Origin: Haliea sp.
GTDB taxonomy: Bacteria > Pseudomonadota > Gammaproteobacteria > Pseudomonadales > Halieaceae
NCBI GenBank assembly: GCA_002692965.1
Contig: NZNC01000017.1
Location: 1 to 64,000 of the forward strand
DNA: 64,000 bases
Direction of reading: 5' to 3'
Positions 33,225 through 41,873 of the stretch are shown one piece after another. Below the pieces are notes generated by a model. It made no database searches, was not told the origin of the DNA, and saw only the letters and a list, made by a program, of their open reading frames with translations. Position 1 is the first letter of the stretch; the number at the start of each line of letters is the position of its first letter. The position numbers and the translations under genes are program-made.

Positions 33225-33239
33225 GTTGTTGCAAACAAG
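33206..33239. promoter_or_regulatory. Operator-like inverted repeat between operon and tetR
   Basis: CAACTTGA (33206-33213) and TCAAGTTG (33221-33228) are exact 8-bp arms around 7 bp. Next to it, GTTGCAAACAAG (33228-33239) reads CTTGTTTGCAAC in reverse, like the left half of the 39935 palindrome. The spacing between CTTG and CAAG differs from sites 1-4 by 2 bp, so this is a variant or composite site. Confidence 0.5.
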
Positions 33240-33322
33240 TTTTTAAATTTTGTCCAAAACTGGACAGACACCCCCTTAACGTCGTACAACTAGTCTGGAA
33301 GAACCTGAATATGGTTTAAGTT

Positions 33323-33997
33323 GTGAAATCATCCGAATCCTCGCCCAAATCCCGGGCCGGCAGCTCCCACAGAAAACCCTCTCGCGCGAAGAGCACTGTT
33401 TCGCCGCGGGGCGACACCCGCGGCGAGCGACGCCGGCGAAAGATTTTCAAGTCCCTGCACGACTGCATCATTCGCAAGGGCTATGTGAAGACCACCCTCG
33501 CGGACATCGCCGAGGGGGCGGACATGACCGCCAGCCACCTGCTGTACTACTTCAAGGGCAAGGAAGACATCCTGGAGCAGTACTTCCAGAATGTGTCAGT
33601 GCGCTTCCTGGAGCGCATCGAGACCTTCGGTGGACACGATACCGAGGAGCAGATCGACCTGCTGGCCGATTTCTGGTTCAAGGGCGAGACCAGCACCCGG
33701 CAGGAGATCGGCTTCATGCTGGAGTGTTTCGGTGCGGCGGTGAATGACGATGTGCTCAAGGTGACCAAGGCGGACTTCGATGCCCGCTGCAAGGCTTACC
33801 TGGTGGACCTTTTCGACGGCGCCGGAGAAAGTCTTTTCACCAACAGCCGTGACGCCGCCGAGCTGGCCTATTCCATGATGATTGGCCTGCGCTCGGCCGT
33901 GTACTTCGACGATGACATCACCCTGGAGCACGCCCACCGCTTGTTCCGGCAGGCGCTGTTCAGGATGAGCGGTCTCAGCCGTCAGGCTGCTGCCTGA
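33323..33997 (+). CDS. TetR-family transcriptional regulator
   Basis: 224 residues from GTG 33323; the ribosome site is weak. After a basic Ser/Lys-rich lead of about 35 residues comes the HTH (TTLADIAEGADMTASHLLYYF at about 54-74) and then the ligand-binding helices. TetR proteins are usually repressors released by a small ligand, often a pathway intermediate or CoA thioester. It is divergent from the SnoaL/CoA-ligase operon with the inverted repeat between them, which makes it the first candidate for the factor that reads the shared palindrome and controls itself. The 3' end overlaps the LLM gene by 16 bp. Confidence 0.9.
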   Translation: MKSSESSPKSRAGSSHRKPSRAKSTVSPRGDTRGERRRRKIFKSLHDCIIRKGYVKTTLADIAEGADMTASHLLYYFKGKEDILEQYFQNVSVRFLERIETFGGHDTEEQIDLLADFWFKGETSTRQEIGFMLECFGAAVNDDVLKVTKADFDARCKAYLVDLFDGAGESLFTNSRDAAELAYSMMIGLRSAVYFDDDITLEHAHRLFRQALFRMSGLSRQAAA

Positions 33998-34992
33998 CGC
34001 AGCCTCGGCAGGACCTTCTCGGCGATGTAATCGAGCCGTGCATTGCCCGAGGCAACCGACTCCCCGGGGAACTGGGCCCAGAAGTGGATATCGCAGATCT
34101 GCGGATAGGTCTTGACCATCTCCGTCAGCCGCGACACCGCGGTATCGGCATCCCACAGTTCGTACAGGCCGTTTTCCACCACATCCTTCCAGTTGTCGTA
34201 GACCGGCGCCTGATCGGGGGGGCCGAAGGCGCCCCACTGGCTGTAGGCATTGGTCTGGTAGATCAGGTGGTCGCCAATGCGGGCCGCCTCGCGCTCCGGA
34301 TCCTCGGCAATGATCGCCCAGCAACCCAGCACGATGCGCCCCTGGTCGGCCTTGCCCTGCTTGTCGAGAAACTCGCAGTAGCTGTCCATGCCGATGCCCC
34401 CGGTAGAGAGGAAGCCATCGGCCACGCGGGCGGCGCGCTCGATCGCCGGCGGCGCCATGCCCCCGAGATAGACCCCCGGGGTATGTACCGGCGCCGGCGT
34501 AACACAGAGGTCGCCCACCTCGAAGCGCTTGCCGGAAAAGTTGACCGGCTTGCCCGACCAGGCGCGACGCAGCACCTCGATACCCTCCTCCATCAGGCTG
34601 GGCCGGTGCGAAAGCTTGCGGCCGAACTGATCGAACTCCATCTGGCGATAGCCAATGCCCACCCCGAGATCGAAGCGCCCGCCGCTGATCAGCGACAGTG
34701 TGGCGGCGTCCTCGGCGACCCGGATCGGGTCCGCCAGGGGCAGCAGCATCAGGTTGGTGCCCAGGTGCATCTTGCGCGTCTGGGCGGCAATGGCACTGGC
34801 AACCACCAGCGGCGAAGGGGTGTAGCCATCGTCGCAGAAGTGGTGCTCGGTCAGCCAGACCGAATTGAAGCCCTTGTCCTCGGCCTCGCGGATTTGCTGC
34901 AGGCGCTCGCGATAGAATTCCTCGAAATCCTGGCGCCACTGCGCCGGATTGCGAAAGTCGTACCAGAGTCCGTAATTAACATCTTGGCGCAT
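33982..34992 (-). CDS. LLM-class flavin-dependent monooxygenase
   Basis: 336 residues, luciferase-like TIM barrel. YGLWYDFRNP at the start, WLTEHHFCDDGYTPSP near 46-61, LPLADPIRVAEDAATL near 84 and GVGIGYRQMEFDQFG near 110 are family marks. It would use FMNH2 (or F420) to oxygenate a substrate, for example in a Baeyer-Villiger-type or desaturating step. It is the last gene of the SDR-APH-ligase-TetR-hydrolase-LLM operon, 17 bp after the hydrolase. No dedicated flavin reductase is linked. Confidence 0.88.
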   Translation of the reverse strand: MRQDVNYGLWYDFRNPAQWRQDFEEFYRERLQQIREAEDKGFNSVWLTEHHFCDDGYTPSPLVVASAIAAQTRKMHLGTNLMLLPLADPIRVAEDAATLSLISGGRFDLGVGIGYRQMEFDQFGRKLSHRPSLMEEGIEVLRRAWSGKPVNFSGKRFEVGDLCVTPAPVHTPGVYLGGMAPPAIERAARVADGFLSTGGIGMDSYCEFLDKQGKADQGRIVLGCWAIIAEDPEREAARIGDHLIYQTNAYSQWGAFGPPDQAPVYDNWKDVVENGLYELWDADTAVSRLTEMVKTYPQICDIHFWAQFPGESVASGNARLDYIAEKVLPRLRQAAA

Positions 34993-35009
34993 GTTGCCTC
35001 CCGGACAAC

Positions 35010-35816
35010 TCAGGAATGGGTGGCCAGGAACCGCAACAGCTCCCGGTTGTAGTCTTCAGTCACTTCGATGAAAGGCGCGTGCCCGACACCCTCGAACTCG
35101 ATCACCGTGGCTCGGGGGTGGTTATCACCCACCCAGCGCCCGATCGCCGGATCGACAAAGGCGTCCTGGGAGCCCACAAAGGACAGTACCGGGCAAGGCA
35201 GGGAGGCCAGCATCTCGCGCTGATCCAGGGGCTCCAGCTGGGCAATGGTCTCTATCGCCCGCGGGGAGGCCTGGCAGAACACCTGCCATATCCACTCCAC
35301 CACCGGGGGCGGCACCTCCTTGGCACAGACCGCCTGGGACAACCCGTGAAGGAAGGCGATGCGGTCGGCCTTGAGCCCCGCCACAGTCGCGGCCATATCC
35401 TCCGGCTGCCCGCCCAGGGGAAGATCGGGCTTCTGGATGTAGATCGGCGAAGCGCCACCAGTCAGCACGACCGCACGACATGACTCACCCAGGCGGCTGG
35501 CCGCTTCCACGACGACCGCTCCGCCCAGGGACCAGCCATTCAGCACAACGCTGCTCAGACCCAACTGCTTCACCAGCGCCACAACGTCGCCGGCAATCGC
35601 CGAGATGCCCGGGTCGTCGAAGTCCTTGTCGCTCTGGCCGCAGCAGCGGTGATCCAGCATCACCACCCGGTGGCCAGCGTCCCGCAGGGCCGGCAGGACG
35701 TTGTCCCAGGCCCGCACGTTCATGCCCCAGCCGTGCACCAGCACGACGGCGCTGCTGCCCTGCCCGTGGCTCTCGTAGTACACCTGCCGTCCGCAATCGG
35801 TCGTCATGTATGCCAT
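35010..35816 (-). CDS. Alpha/beta-hydrolase
   Basis: 268 residues with an AGGAGG site before the ATG. The oxyanion-hole segment VLVHGWGMN is near 26-34, the nucleophile elbow GWSLGG near 94-99 (Ser96), a likely Asp in FVGSQDAFVDP near 215 and the catalytic His in GVGHAPF near 245. The fold is that of esterases and C-C hydrolases; in this operon it could open a lactone or cleave a ring product from the Baeyer-Villiger-like LLM enzyme. It lies 7 bp after the TetR gene and 17 bp before the LLM gene. Confidence 0.88.
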   Translation of the reverse strand: MAYMTTDCGRQVYYESHGQGSSAVVLVHGWGMNVRAWDNVLPALRDAGHRVVMLDHRCCGQSDKDFDDPGISAIAGDVVALVKQLGLSSVVLNGWSLGGAVVVEAASRLGESCRAVVLTGGASPIYIQKPDLPLGGQPEDMAATVAGLKADRIAFLHGLSQAVCAKEVPPPVVEWIWQVFCQASPRAIETIAQLEPLDQREMLASLPCPVLSFVGSQDAFVDPAIGRWVGDNHPRATVIEFEGVGHAPFIEVTEDYNRELLRFLATHS

Positions 35817-35823
35817 GTTATGT

Positions 35824-36543
35824 TTACCTCCTGGTCAGAATCCGCCGGATGGTTGCTTCGTAATCGTCGAATACGGCCATCAGATCCAGCGCGCCGGGAT
35901 TGACCAGCCACTGGTAGATGGTGCCGAAAATGAAGGAGTTGAACTTGACCCCGAAGAGCTCGGGATTGACCTCCGGATCAATCTCCCCCGCCTCGATCCC
36001 CAGGCGCACCCAGCGCGCGGCATCGTCGCGGTAGATGCGGTGGTGGTCGGCCAGCTTGTCGCGGATCTCCGAGTCGTGTCCGAGTGACTCGTACCAGAGA
36101 ATGTACATCGCACGCATGTAGCTGGCCTCGGTGTTGAGGAAATCGCGCACCGCGTGCAGGGCAGAAATAATCGCCTCGATACCGGTCTTGCCCCCGACGT
36201 ACTCCCCCAGGTGGGACTTCCAGCGTCCATCGAAGCGGATGAACATCTGGTTGAGGAAGCCCGCCTTGGAGCCGAAGCGCGAGTGGGCCAGCCCCCGGCT
36301 GTAGCCCGCCATCTCGCCGATCTCCTTCAGGGTCGTACGCTCGGTACCCCGCTCGATGATCAGCTTGATCGCCGCCTCGAACATCCGCTTGTCGGACAAA
36401 GCCGTGCGCTCTGCCTGGGTACGGCGCCGGTTGGGCACTGATTTCCCGCCCTTCTTGGCCCCAGTGCGCGCCTCGGCAGCCTTTACCGGCGCCCCCGCGG
36501 CACTGTCATTTGATGTGCTGTACGTCGAACTCTCCGCTTTCAT
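35824..36543 (-). CDS. TetR-family transcriptional regulator
   Basis: 239 residues. A basic lead of about 40 residues (AKKGGKSVPNRRRTQ) precedes the HTH TTLKEIGEMAGYSRGLAHSRF at about 71-91; the ligand-binding domain follows. Its start overlaps the CoA-ligase stop by 38 bp and no later start codon fits, so it is translated from within the operon message. An operon-internal regulator is likely to control that operon, and it is the second candidate for recognising the shared palindrome (site 4, 39935). Confidence 0.88.
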   Translation of the reverse strand: MKAESSTYSTSNDSAAGAPVKAAEARTGAKKGGKSVPNRRRTQAERTALSDKRMFEAAIKLIIERGTERTTLKEIGEMAGYSRGLAHSRFGSKAGFLNQMFIRFDGRWKSHLGEYVGGKTGIEAIISALHAVRDFLNTEASYMRAMYILWYESLGHDSEIRDKLADHHRIYRDDAARWVRLGIEAGEIDPEVNPELFGVKFNSFIFGTIYQWLVNPGALDLMAVFDDYEATIRRILTRR

Positions 36544-38128
36544 GCATCACCCGCAAACGTTTCTTGTCGATTTTTCCCACGCTGGTCTTGGGTATCTCGC
36601 CAACAAAGGCCCAGTATTCCGGAATCCAGAATCGCGCGACCTTGTCCTCGAGAAACTCCCGCAGCGCAGCTCCACCCACGGCATCCTTGCCCGCCAGCAC
36701 AATAGCCAGGGGCCGTTCCTGCCAGCGCTCGTCGGGGGTGGCGATGACCGCTGCCTCCACCACATCGGGGTGTGACAGCAGGGTATTTTCCAGGTCGACC
36801 GACGAAATCCACTCACCCCCGGACTTGATGACGTCCTTGGTGCGATCAGTCAGCTGCACGAAATGCTTTTCGTCGATATGCCCGACATCACCGGTGCGCA
36901 ACCAGCCGTCGCTGGTGAACGAGTCCGGCGACTCACCCCCGTGGTAGCCCCCGGTAATCCAGGGACCGCGCAATTGTAGCTCACCCACGTCCTGGCCGTT
37001 GTGCGGCAGCGGATTGCCATCGCCATCCACCACTCGCACCTGCACCCCCGGCACCGGGCGGCCACTCTTGGCCCGCCAGGGCGTTTCGCCACCGGGACCG
37101 GGGTCCCGGGGCGGGTGTGACAGGTGGCACAGCGGGCTGGTCTCGGTCATGCCCCAGCCCTGCAGCACCGGAACGCCCCAGCGTTCACGCACCGCGTCAA
37201 TCATGGCCGGCGCCACTGCCGCGCCCCCCGATACAAGCATACGGAAGCAGCCCAAGTCCAACTCGCGCTGCTGCGAGACCCGCAGCAGATCCCCCAGGAT
37301 GGTCGGCACCATCGCAGTGAAGGTCGGGCGCTCCTGGCGAATCATGACCTCGATGCCCGCGGGCTGCAGGTGGGGCCCGGGCATGATGAAGTCACTGCCA
37401 CTGAACCAGCCGGAATAAGGCAGGCCCCAGGCATTGGCGTGGAACATGGGCGGCAGCAGCAGTATGCGGTCGCGTTCGTTGATGCCGAAGGTATCCGTGG
37501 CCCGGGAAGCCAGCGAATGCACGAAGGTGGTGCGATGGCTGTAGACCACCCCTTTCGGATTGCCGGTCGTGCCGCTGGTATAGCAGATGGCCGCAGCGCG
37601 CGTCTCGTCGATGTCGGGCCAGTCGTAGTGATGCGGCTGGCCGTCCAGGGCGCTCTCGTAGCCGACCACCGGCAGCTGCTCCAGGTGGCCACTCTCACCA
37701 CCCACCAGGAGAATATGCGTCACGCTCTTGAGCAGGGGCACAACCGGGGCGAACATCTCCTGCAGGCTGGCATCGAGAATCACCACCTTGTCTTCGGCAT
37801 GGTTCAGGATATAGGCCACCTGCTCGACCGACAGGCGGATATTCGCGGTATGCAGAATCGCCCCCATGGAGGGCACAGCCAGATAGGCCTCCATGTGAGC
37901 CTGGTTGTTCCAGCTGAAGGTCGCTACCCGGTCGCCCTGCTGCACACCCAGTTCATTCAGCACATGGGCCAGCTGGGCAGCGCGCTGGGCAGTCTCACTG
38001 TAGCGGGTATAGTGGGTCGACGTGCCGTCAAAAACCCCGATACGGCTATCGGGGAACACCGCGTGACCGTGCTCCATGAGCATGCGCACAGTCATCGGCA
38101 TGTGCATCATGGTGGCGTGCATATCCAT
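36506..38128 (-). CDS. Acyl-CoA synthetase (AMP-forming CoA ligase)
   Basis: 540 residues from ATG 38128 (AAGGAGACA upstream); an earlier in-frame start would overlap the kinase gene. The AMP-binding motif CYTSGTTGNPKG lies near 182-193, GWGMTETSPL near 324, GWLRTGDVGH near 408, and PKTSVGKIDKK at the C-terminus carries the catalytic Lys. It resembles medium/long-chain acyl-CoA ligases. It would make the acyl-CoA that the linked kinase and acyl-CoA dehydrogenase then process. It follows the APH gene by 10 bp. Confidence 0.92.
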   Translation of the reverse strand: MDMHATMMHMPMTVRMLMEHGHAVFPDSRIGVFDGTSTHYTRYSETAQRAAQLAHVLNELGVQQGDRVATFSWNNQAHMEAYLAVPSMGAILHTANIRLSVEQVAYILNHAEDKVVILDASLQEMFAPVVPLLKSVTHILLVGGESGHLEQLPVVGYESALDGQPHHYDWPDIDETRAAAICYTSGTTGNPKGVVYSHRTTFVHSLASRATDTFGINERDRILLLPPMFHANAWGLPYSGWFSGSDFIMPGPHLQPAGIEVMIRQERPTFTAMVPTILGDLLRVSQQRELDLGCFRMLVSGGAAVAPAMIDAVRERWGVPVLQGWGMTETSPLCHLSHPPRDPGPGGETPWRAKSGRPVPGVQVRVVDGDGNPLPHNGQDVGELQLRGPWITGGYHGGESPDSFTSDGWLRTGDVGHIDEKHFVQLTDRTKDVIKSGGEWISSVDLENTLLSHPDVVEAAVIATPDERWQERPLAIVLAGKDAVGGAALREFLEDKVARFWIPEYWAFVGEIPKTSVGKIDKKRLRVMHESGEFDVQHIK

Positions 38129-38138
38129 TATTGTCTCC

Positions 38139-39167
38139 TTACCAGTTTCCCTTGGCGGCCGCGGCGGCTTCTTCCAGTAACGCGGGAACATCGTATTCCA
38201 GGCCCCGGGCGTAGTCCGAGTCGACCTTGCCGGCGCAGTAGAGCTCCCAGGCACCCTCGACAATGGCCGCCAATCGCCAGAAGGCAAAGCACATGTAGAA
38301 ATCCATATCGCGCAGCGGCAGCCCGGTTGCCGCCGACCAGCGCTCTGCCAGCGCGCGGCGGCTGTGCGCACCGGGGCGTCGGCTAACCGCCTGAATATGG
38401 CGAAAACCCGGGGGATCGAGCTCTCTCGGCCCCCAGAACATCAACAGCAGCGCGAGATCCGCCAGCGGGTCGCCGATAGTCGCCAGTTCCCAATCGATGA
38501 TGGCCGCCACCTCGGGTCGCTGCGGGTGCGACAGGGTGTTGTCCAGGTGATAATCGCCGTGGATCAGGCTGGCGTGGGTCTCCGCCGGCAGGTTGTCCAG
38601 CAACCAGCTGGCCAACTCATGCAGCAGGGGCAACTCACGCACCGGTGCTTTGGACCGGGTGTCCCGCCAGCGGGTAATCTGTCGCTCCAGGAACTGCTCG
38701 GGGCACCCAAAGCGCTCCAACCCCAGGCTTTCCCAGGGCAGGCTGTGCACCACCGCCAGCTCGTCGACCAGCGACTCGCCCAGACGATTGACGGTTTGCG
38801 CGGTATCCGGGTAGGTGTCGGGCAGCGCATCGGTAATGGAGACGCCCTCGACGTGGCCGACCACCAGAAAGGGGCGCCCGATCACCTCTGTGTCCTCGCA
38901 CCAGGCCACCATTTTCGGCACCCGGGCCCGACCGTCCAGTGCCCTGAGCACCTTGGACTCCCGCTCGATGCCGCGGTGTGCCGTCGGCGAGATCGCGTTC
39001 TCCGGCGGGGTGCGCAGCACCAGGGGACCGCTGTCACTGTCCAGCTGGAGCGTCAGGTTGGCATTACCGCCACTGAGGCGGCGCGCTACCTGCACGCCCG
39101 AGACCCCCGCGTGCTCCGCCAGCCAGCGGGCCAGTGGCGGATTCATGGCATCCAGCGCATCACTCAT
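38139..39167 (-). CDS. APH-family kinase (LvaA/ACAD10-11 kinase-like)
   Basis: 342 residues of the aminoglycoside-phosphotransferase/choline-kinase fold. The catalytic loop HGDYHLDN is at 203-210 and the metal-binding DWELATIGDP starts at 225; LSGGNANLTL near 31-40 is the nucleotide loop. This subgroup is not a resistance gene: it occurs with acyl-CoA dehydrogenases, fused to one in ACAD10/11, and LvaA phosphorylates 4-hydroxyacyl-CoA in levulinate catabolism. Its start overlaps the SDR stop by 4 bp and the acyl-CoA dehydrogenase lies just across the divergent promoter. No small LvaB-like gene is seen beside it. Confidence 0.88.
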   Translation of the reverse strand: MSDALDAMNPPLARWLAEHAGVSGVQVARRLSGGNANLTLQLDSDSGPLVLRTPPENAISPTAHRGIERESKVLRALDGRARVPKMVAWCEDTEVIGRPFLVVGHVEGVSITDALPDTYPDTAQTVNRLGESLVDELAVVHSLPWESLGLERFGCPEQFLERQITRWRDTRSKAPVRELPLLHELASWLLDNLPAETHASLIHGDYHLDNTLSHPQRPEVAAIIDWELATIGDPLADLALLLMFWGPRELDPPGFRHIQAVSRRPGAHSRRALAERWSAATGLPLRDMDFYMCFAFWRLAAIVEGAWELYCAGKVDSDYARGLEYDVPALLEEAAAAAKGNW

Positions 39168-39895
39168 CCCGGCACCCCGAAACTGCTCATCAGGCCGCCA
39201 TCGGCGGGGATAAAGGCGCCGGTCATGTAAGTCGAATTGGCCACCCAGAAGGCCACCTCGGCGACTTCCTCGGCACGGCCGTAGCGCCCCAGGGGAATGG
39301 TCTTGCGCATACCTTCCAGGGCCTTCTCCGACAGACCGCCGGTCATTTCGGTCAGTACCAGGCCCGGGATCACCAGATTGACGCGAATGTCCCGTGCCGC
39401 ATACTCGATGGCCAGCGCGCGGGTCAGGCCGGACAAGCCGGCTTTCGAAGCGGCGTAGGCGGAGTCCCCCGGGAAGCCCCGGAAGCCCACGACCGCCCCG
39501 ACGTTGAGAATGGCCGCACCGGACTGCAGGTGCGGATCGGCGGCGCGGATCACGTTCACCGCACCCTTGAGGTTGGTGGCGAGGACCGCATCCCAGTTTT
39601 CTGCGGAGATCCGACCGATGCGACCGCCACGGTGCAGCCCCGCATTGTTGACCAGGACATCGATCCGTCCCCAGTGCGCGATCACCCGATCCACCGACGC
39701 CTGCAACGACGCCGTATCACAGACGTCCGTCCGACAGGCCAGGCAGGCATCACCGAGCTCCCGCGCCAGATCTTCTATACTGTCACTGCGGGCGAAGATC
39801 GCCACCCGGTCACCCGCCGCCAGCGCCTGCTCGGCAATGGCACGCCCAATGCCCCGCGAAGCGCCGGTGACAATCCAAACTTTCTGATCAGCCAT
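39164..39895 (-). CDS. Classical SDR (3-ketoacyl reductase-like)
   Basis: 243 residues from ATG 39895; the longer upstream frame crosses the operator and is rejected. TGASRGIG at about 10-17, NNAG at about 83-86, and YAASK near 145-149 complete the classical active site. In levulinate catabolism an SDR (LvaD) reduces the 4-oxoacyl-CoA to the 4-hydroxyacyl-CoA that the kinase uses, so a similar step is a reasonable guess here. It is the first gene of the six-gene minus-strand operon whose promoter contains site 4. Confidence 0.9.
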   Translation of the reverse strand: MADQKVWIVTGASRGIGRAIAEQALAAGDRVAIFARSDSIEDLARELGDACLACRTDVCDTASLQASVDRVIAHWGRIDVLVNNAGLHRGGRIGRISAENWDAVLATNLKGAVNVIRAADPHLQSGAAILNVGAVVGFRGFPGDSAYAASKAGLSGLTRALAIEYAARDIRVNLVIPGLVLTEMTGGLSEKALEGMRKTIPLGRYGRAEEVAEVAFWVANSTYMTGAFIPADGGLMSSFGVPG

Positions 39896-39934
39896 GATTT
39901 CACTTCTGCTGGTTGGTGAGTAAAGAATTATTTG

Positions 39935-39953
39935 CTTGTTTGCATCTAACAAG
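39935..39953. promoter_or_regulatory. Palindromic operator, site 4
   Basis: CTTGTTTGCATCTAACAAG: perfect 6-bp arms around a 7-bp centre, the cleanest example. It lies between the divergent SDR operon and the acyl-CoA dehydrogenase gene. On the plus strand TTGCTT (39932-39937) and TCTAAA (39954-39959), 16 bp apart, form a weak promoter that brackets the site. Confidence 0.68.
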
Positions 39954-40052
39954 TCTAAACTGGGCGTCGCCGAAGTCAAGCAAAACCATGTGTTGGCGGG
40001 CAAGACAGCGAAACCAAAACCGCATTGCTTATCAAACAAAGAAGGTGTCACC

Positions 40053-41354
40053 GTGAGCTGGAGCTTTGAAACCGACAGCGAATTCCAGAAACAGTTGGAC
40101 TGGATCGCTACTTTCACCCGTGAAGAAATCGAACCCCTGGACCTGGTCTTCCGCGGTCCGGGCGATCCCTGGGACCCGGACTCCCCGGCGGCGAAAGCCA
40201 TGGAGCCCCTCAAGCAGATCGTGAAGGAAAAACGCCTGTGGGCCTGCCACCTCGGCCCCGAGCTCGGCGGTGAAGGCTACGGCCAGGTCAAGCTCGGCCT
40301 GATGAACGAGATCCTCGGGCGCAGCCGCTTCGGACCCAGCGTATTCGGCTGCCAGGCCCCCGATTCCGGCAATGCCGAAATTCTCGCCCACTTTGGCACC
40401 CCCGAGCAGAAAACCAAGTACCTACAGCCGCTGCTGGATGGCAAGATTGCCTCCTGTTATTCCATGACAGAGCCCCAGGCCGGTGCCGACCCCGCCGAGT
40501 TCACCTGCACCGCGACCCGCGACGGTGACGAGTGGGTGATTAACGGCGAGAAATGGTTTGCCTCCCACGCCCGCTTCTCCGAATTCCTGCTGGTCATGGT
40601 GGTCACCAATACGGAAGTGCCCATCCACGAAGGCGCCTCCATCATCCTGGTGGAGAAAGGCACGCCGGGGATGGAGATCATCCGCAACTCTGCCGTCGGC
40701 CCCTTTGTCGAACAGGGCGACGGTGTGCGCGCCTATGTCCGTTTCAACAACTGCCGGGTGCCCGCCGACAACCTGCTGGGAGAAGAAGGTCAGGGCTTCC
40801 TAGTGGCGCAGACCCGCCTCGGCGGCGGCCGCGTACACCACGCCATGCGCAGCGTGGGCGTGCTCAAGAAAGCCATGGACATGATGTGCGAGCGCGTGGT
40901 CAGCCGCACGACCAAGGGCGAGCAACTGGCCAAGAAACAGCTGACCCAGGAAAAAGTCGCCGACAGTTACACGCAGATCATGCAGTATCGCCTGCATGTG
41001 CTGTACACCGCGTGGCTGATCGACAAGTACAAGGAATACAACCGCGAGGTGCGCAAGGAGATCGCCGCGATCAAGGCTGCGACGCCCAAGGTGCTCCAGG
41101 AAGTGATCTACCGGGCCATGCACCTGCATGGCAGCATCGGCGTATCCGATGAAACGCCGCTGATGACCATGTGGGCCAACATCCCCGAGCTGGGCATCGT
41201 CGACGGACCCTCGGAAGTCCACAAGATCACCGTGGCGCGGACCGTACTGCGCGATTACGAGCCGGTGCAGACACTGTTCCCCAGCTACCACACCCACACC
41301 CAGCGCGAAGCGGCCATGAAGAAGTATGGCCACTTCCTGGAGGGAAACAGCTAG
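40053..41354 (+). CDS. Acyl-CoA dehydrogenase (LvaC/ACAD10-11-like)
   Basis: 433 residues from GTG 40053, with AAAGAAGG about 8 bp upstream; the longer frame through the operator is rejected. It has SMTEPQAGADPAEFTCTA near 137-154 and INGEKWFASHA near 161-171, the FAD- and CoA-binding parts, with the LHGSIGVSDETPL and VDGPSEVHK motifs near the C-terminus. The last two are typical of the ACAD10/11 group, which with an APH kinase converts 4-hydroxyacyl-CoA to a 2-enoyl- or 3-hydroxyacyl-CoA. The divergent operon supplies the kinase. A plain acyl-CoA desaturation role remains possible. Confidence 0.9.
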   Translation: MSWSFETDSEFQKQLDWIATFTREEIEPLDLVFRGPGDPWDPDSPAAKAMEPLKQIVKEKRLWACHLGPELGGEGYGQVKLGLMNEILGRSRFGPSVFGCQAPDSGNAEILAHFGTPEQKTKYLQPLLDGKIASCYSMTEPQAGADPAEFTCTATRDGDEWVINGEKWFASHARFSEFLLVMVVTNTEVPIHEGASIILVEKGTPGMEIIRNSAVGPFVEQGDGVRAYVRFNNCRVPADNLLGEEGQGFLVAQTRLGGGRVHHAMRSVGVLKKAMDMMCERVVSRTTKGEQLAKKQLTQEKVADSYTQIMQYRLHVLYTAWLIDKYKEYNREVRKEIAAIKAATPKVLQEVIYRAMHLHGSIGVSDETPLMTMWANIPELGIVDGPSEVHKITVARTVLRDYEPVQTLFPSYHTHTQREAAMKKYGHFLEGNS

Positions 41355-41872
41355 CGCGTAATGGCGATCTCGGTGCGGGGCATGCTCTCGGGCATCCCCC
41401 CCAGCGCCACGGCGCAGCGCGAGCTGCCGCAGAAGTAGGCTACCGCCATGGACAGATGCAGCAGCTCGGCTTCCGTGAAAGTTGCTTTCAGGTCAGCCTG
41501 TAGCGAGGCCGGGATGCCCGCCGGGTCCAGGTGGAACTGGCGGGTGAAGGCCACGATGAGGCGCTCCCGCTCGCTCAGGACCGCCTCATCGGCACCCTCC
41601 TGTATCACGGCCACCTTTTCCTCGCTGAAGCCGTCGGCCACAGCGACGTCATAGCGCACCGCACGGCACATCACGCAGCCGGTGAACTGCGCGTTCTGCA
41701 GGCGCGCCAGCTCGACCTCCGCGGGAGACAGTTCGCCCGCGTCCCAGACTGCGCCATTGAGGGCAATCAGGGATTCGACCACCTCGGGCACCATGCCCAG
41801 GGCCGAGTCGCGAATCACGTTACCACTGCCGCCCTGCCCTTCCGGGACCTGCACTCTCGCCACACTGCTCAT
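41351..41872 (-). CDS. AhpD-like/carboxymuconolactone decarboxylase-fold protein
   Basis: 173 residues. GCVMCRAVRYDVA near 66-78 holds the CxxC pair of the AhpD fold, though the usual His four residues on is Tyr, so the proton relay is altered. The remainder is all-helical with AYFCGSSRCAVALGG near the end. AhpD proteins reduce peroxidase partners through the CxxC; other family members act in ring metabolism. It is 1 bp from the second CMD-like gene at 41874 and overlaps the acyl-CoA dehydrogenase by 4 bp convergently. Confidence 0.82.
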   Translation of the reverse strand: MSSVARVQVPEGQGGSGNVIRDSALGMVPEVVESLIALNGAVWDAGELSPAEVELARLQNAQFTGCVMCRAVRYDVAVADGFSEEKVAVIQEGADEAVLSERERLIVAFTRQFHLDPAGIPASLQADLKATFTEAELLHLSMAVAYFCGSSRCAVALGGMPESMPRTEIAITR

Positions 41873-41873
41873 C

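Noticed and set aside
38139-39167. Aminoglycoside resistance gene
   Set aside because: The APH fold is present, but the operon with CoA ligase, SDR and divergent acyl-CoA dehydrogenase points to the acyl-CoA kinase subgroup.
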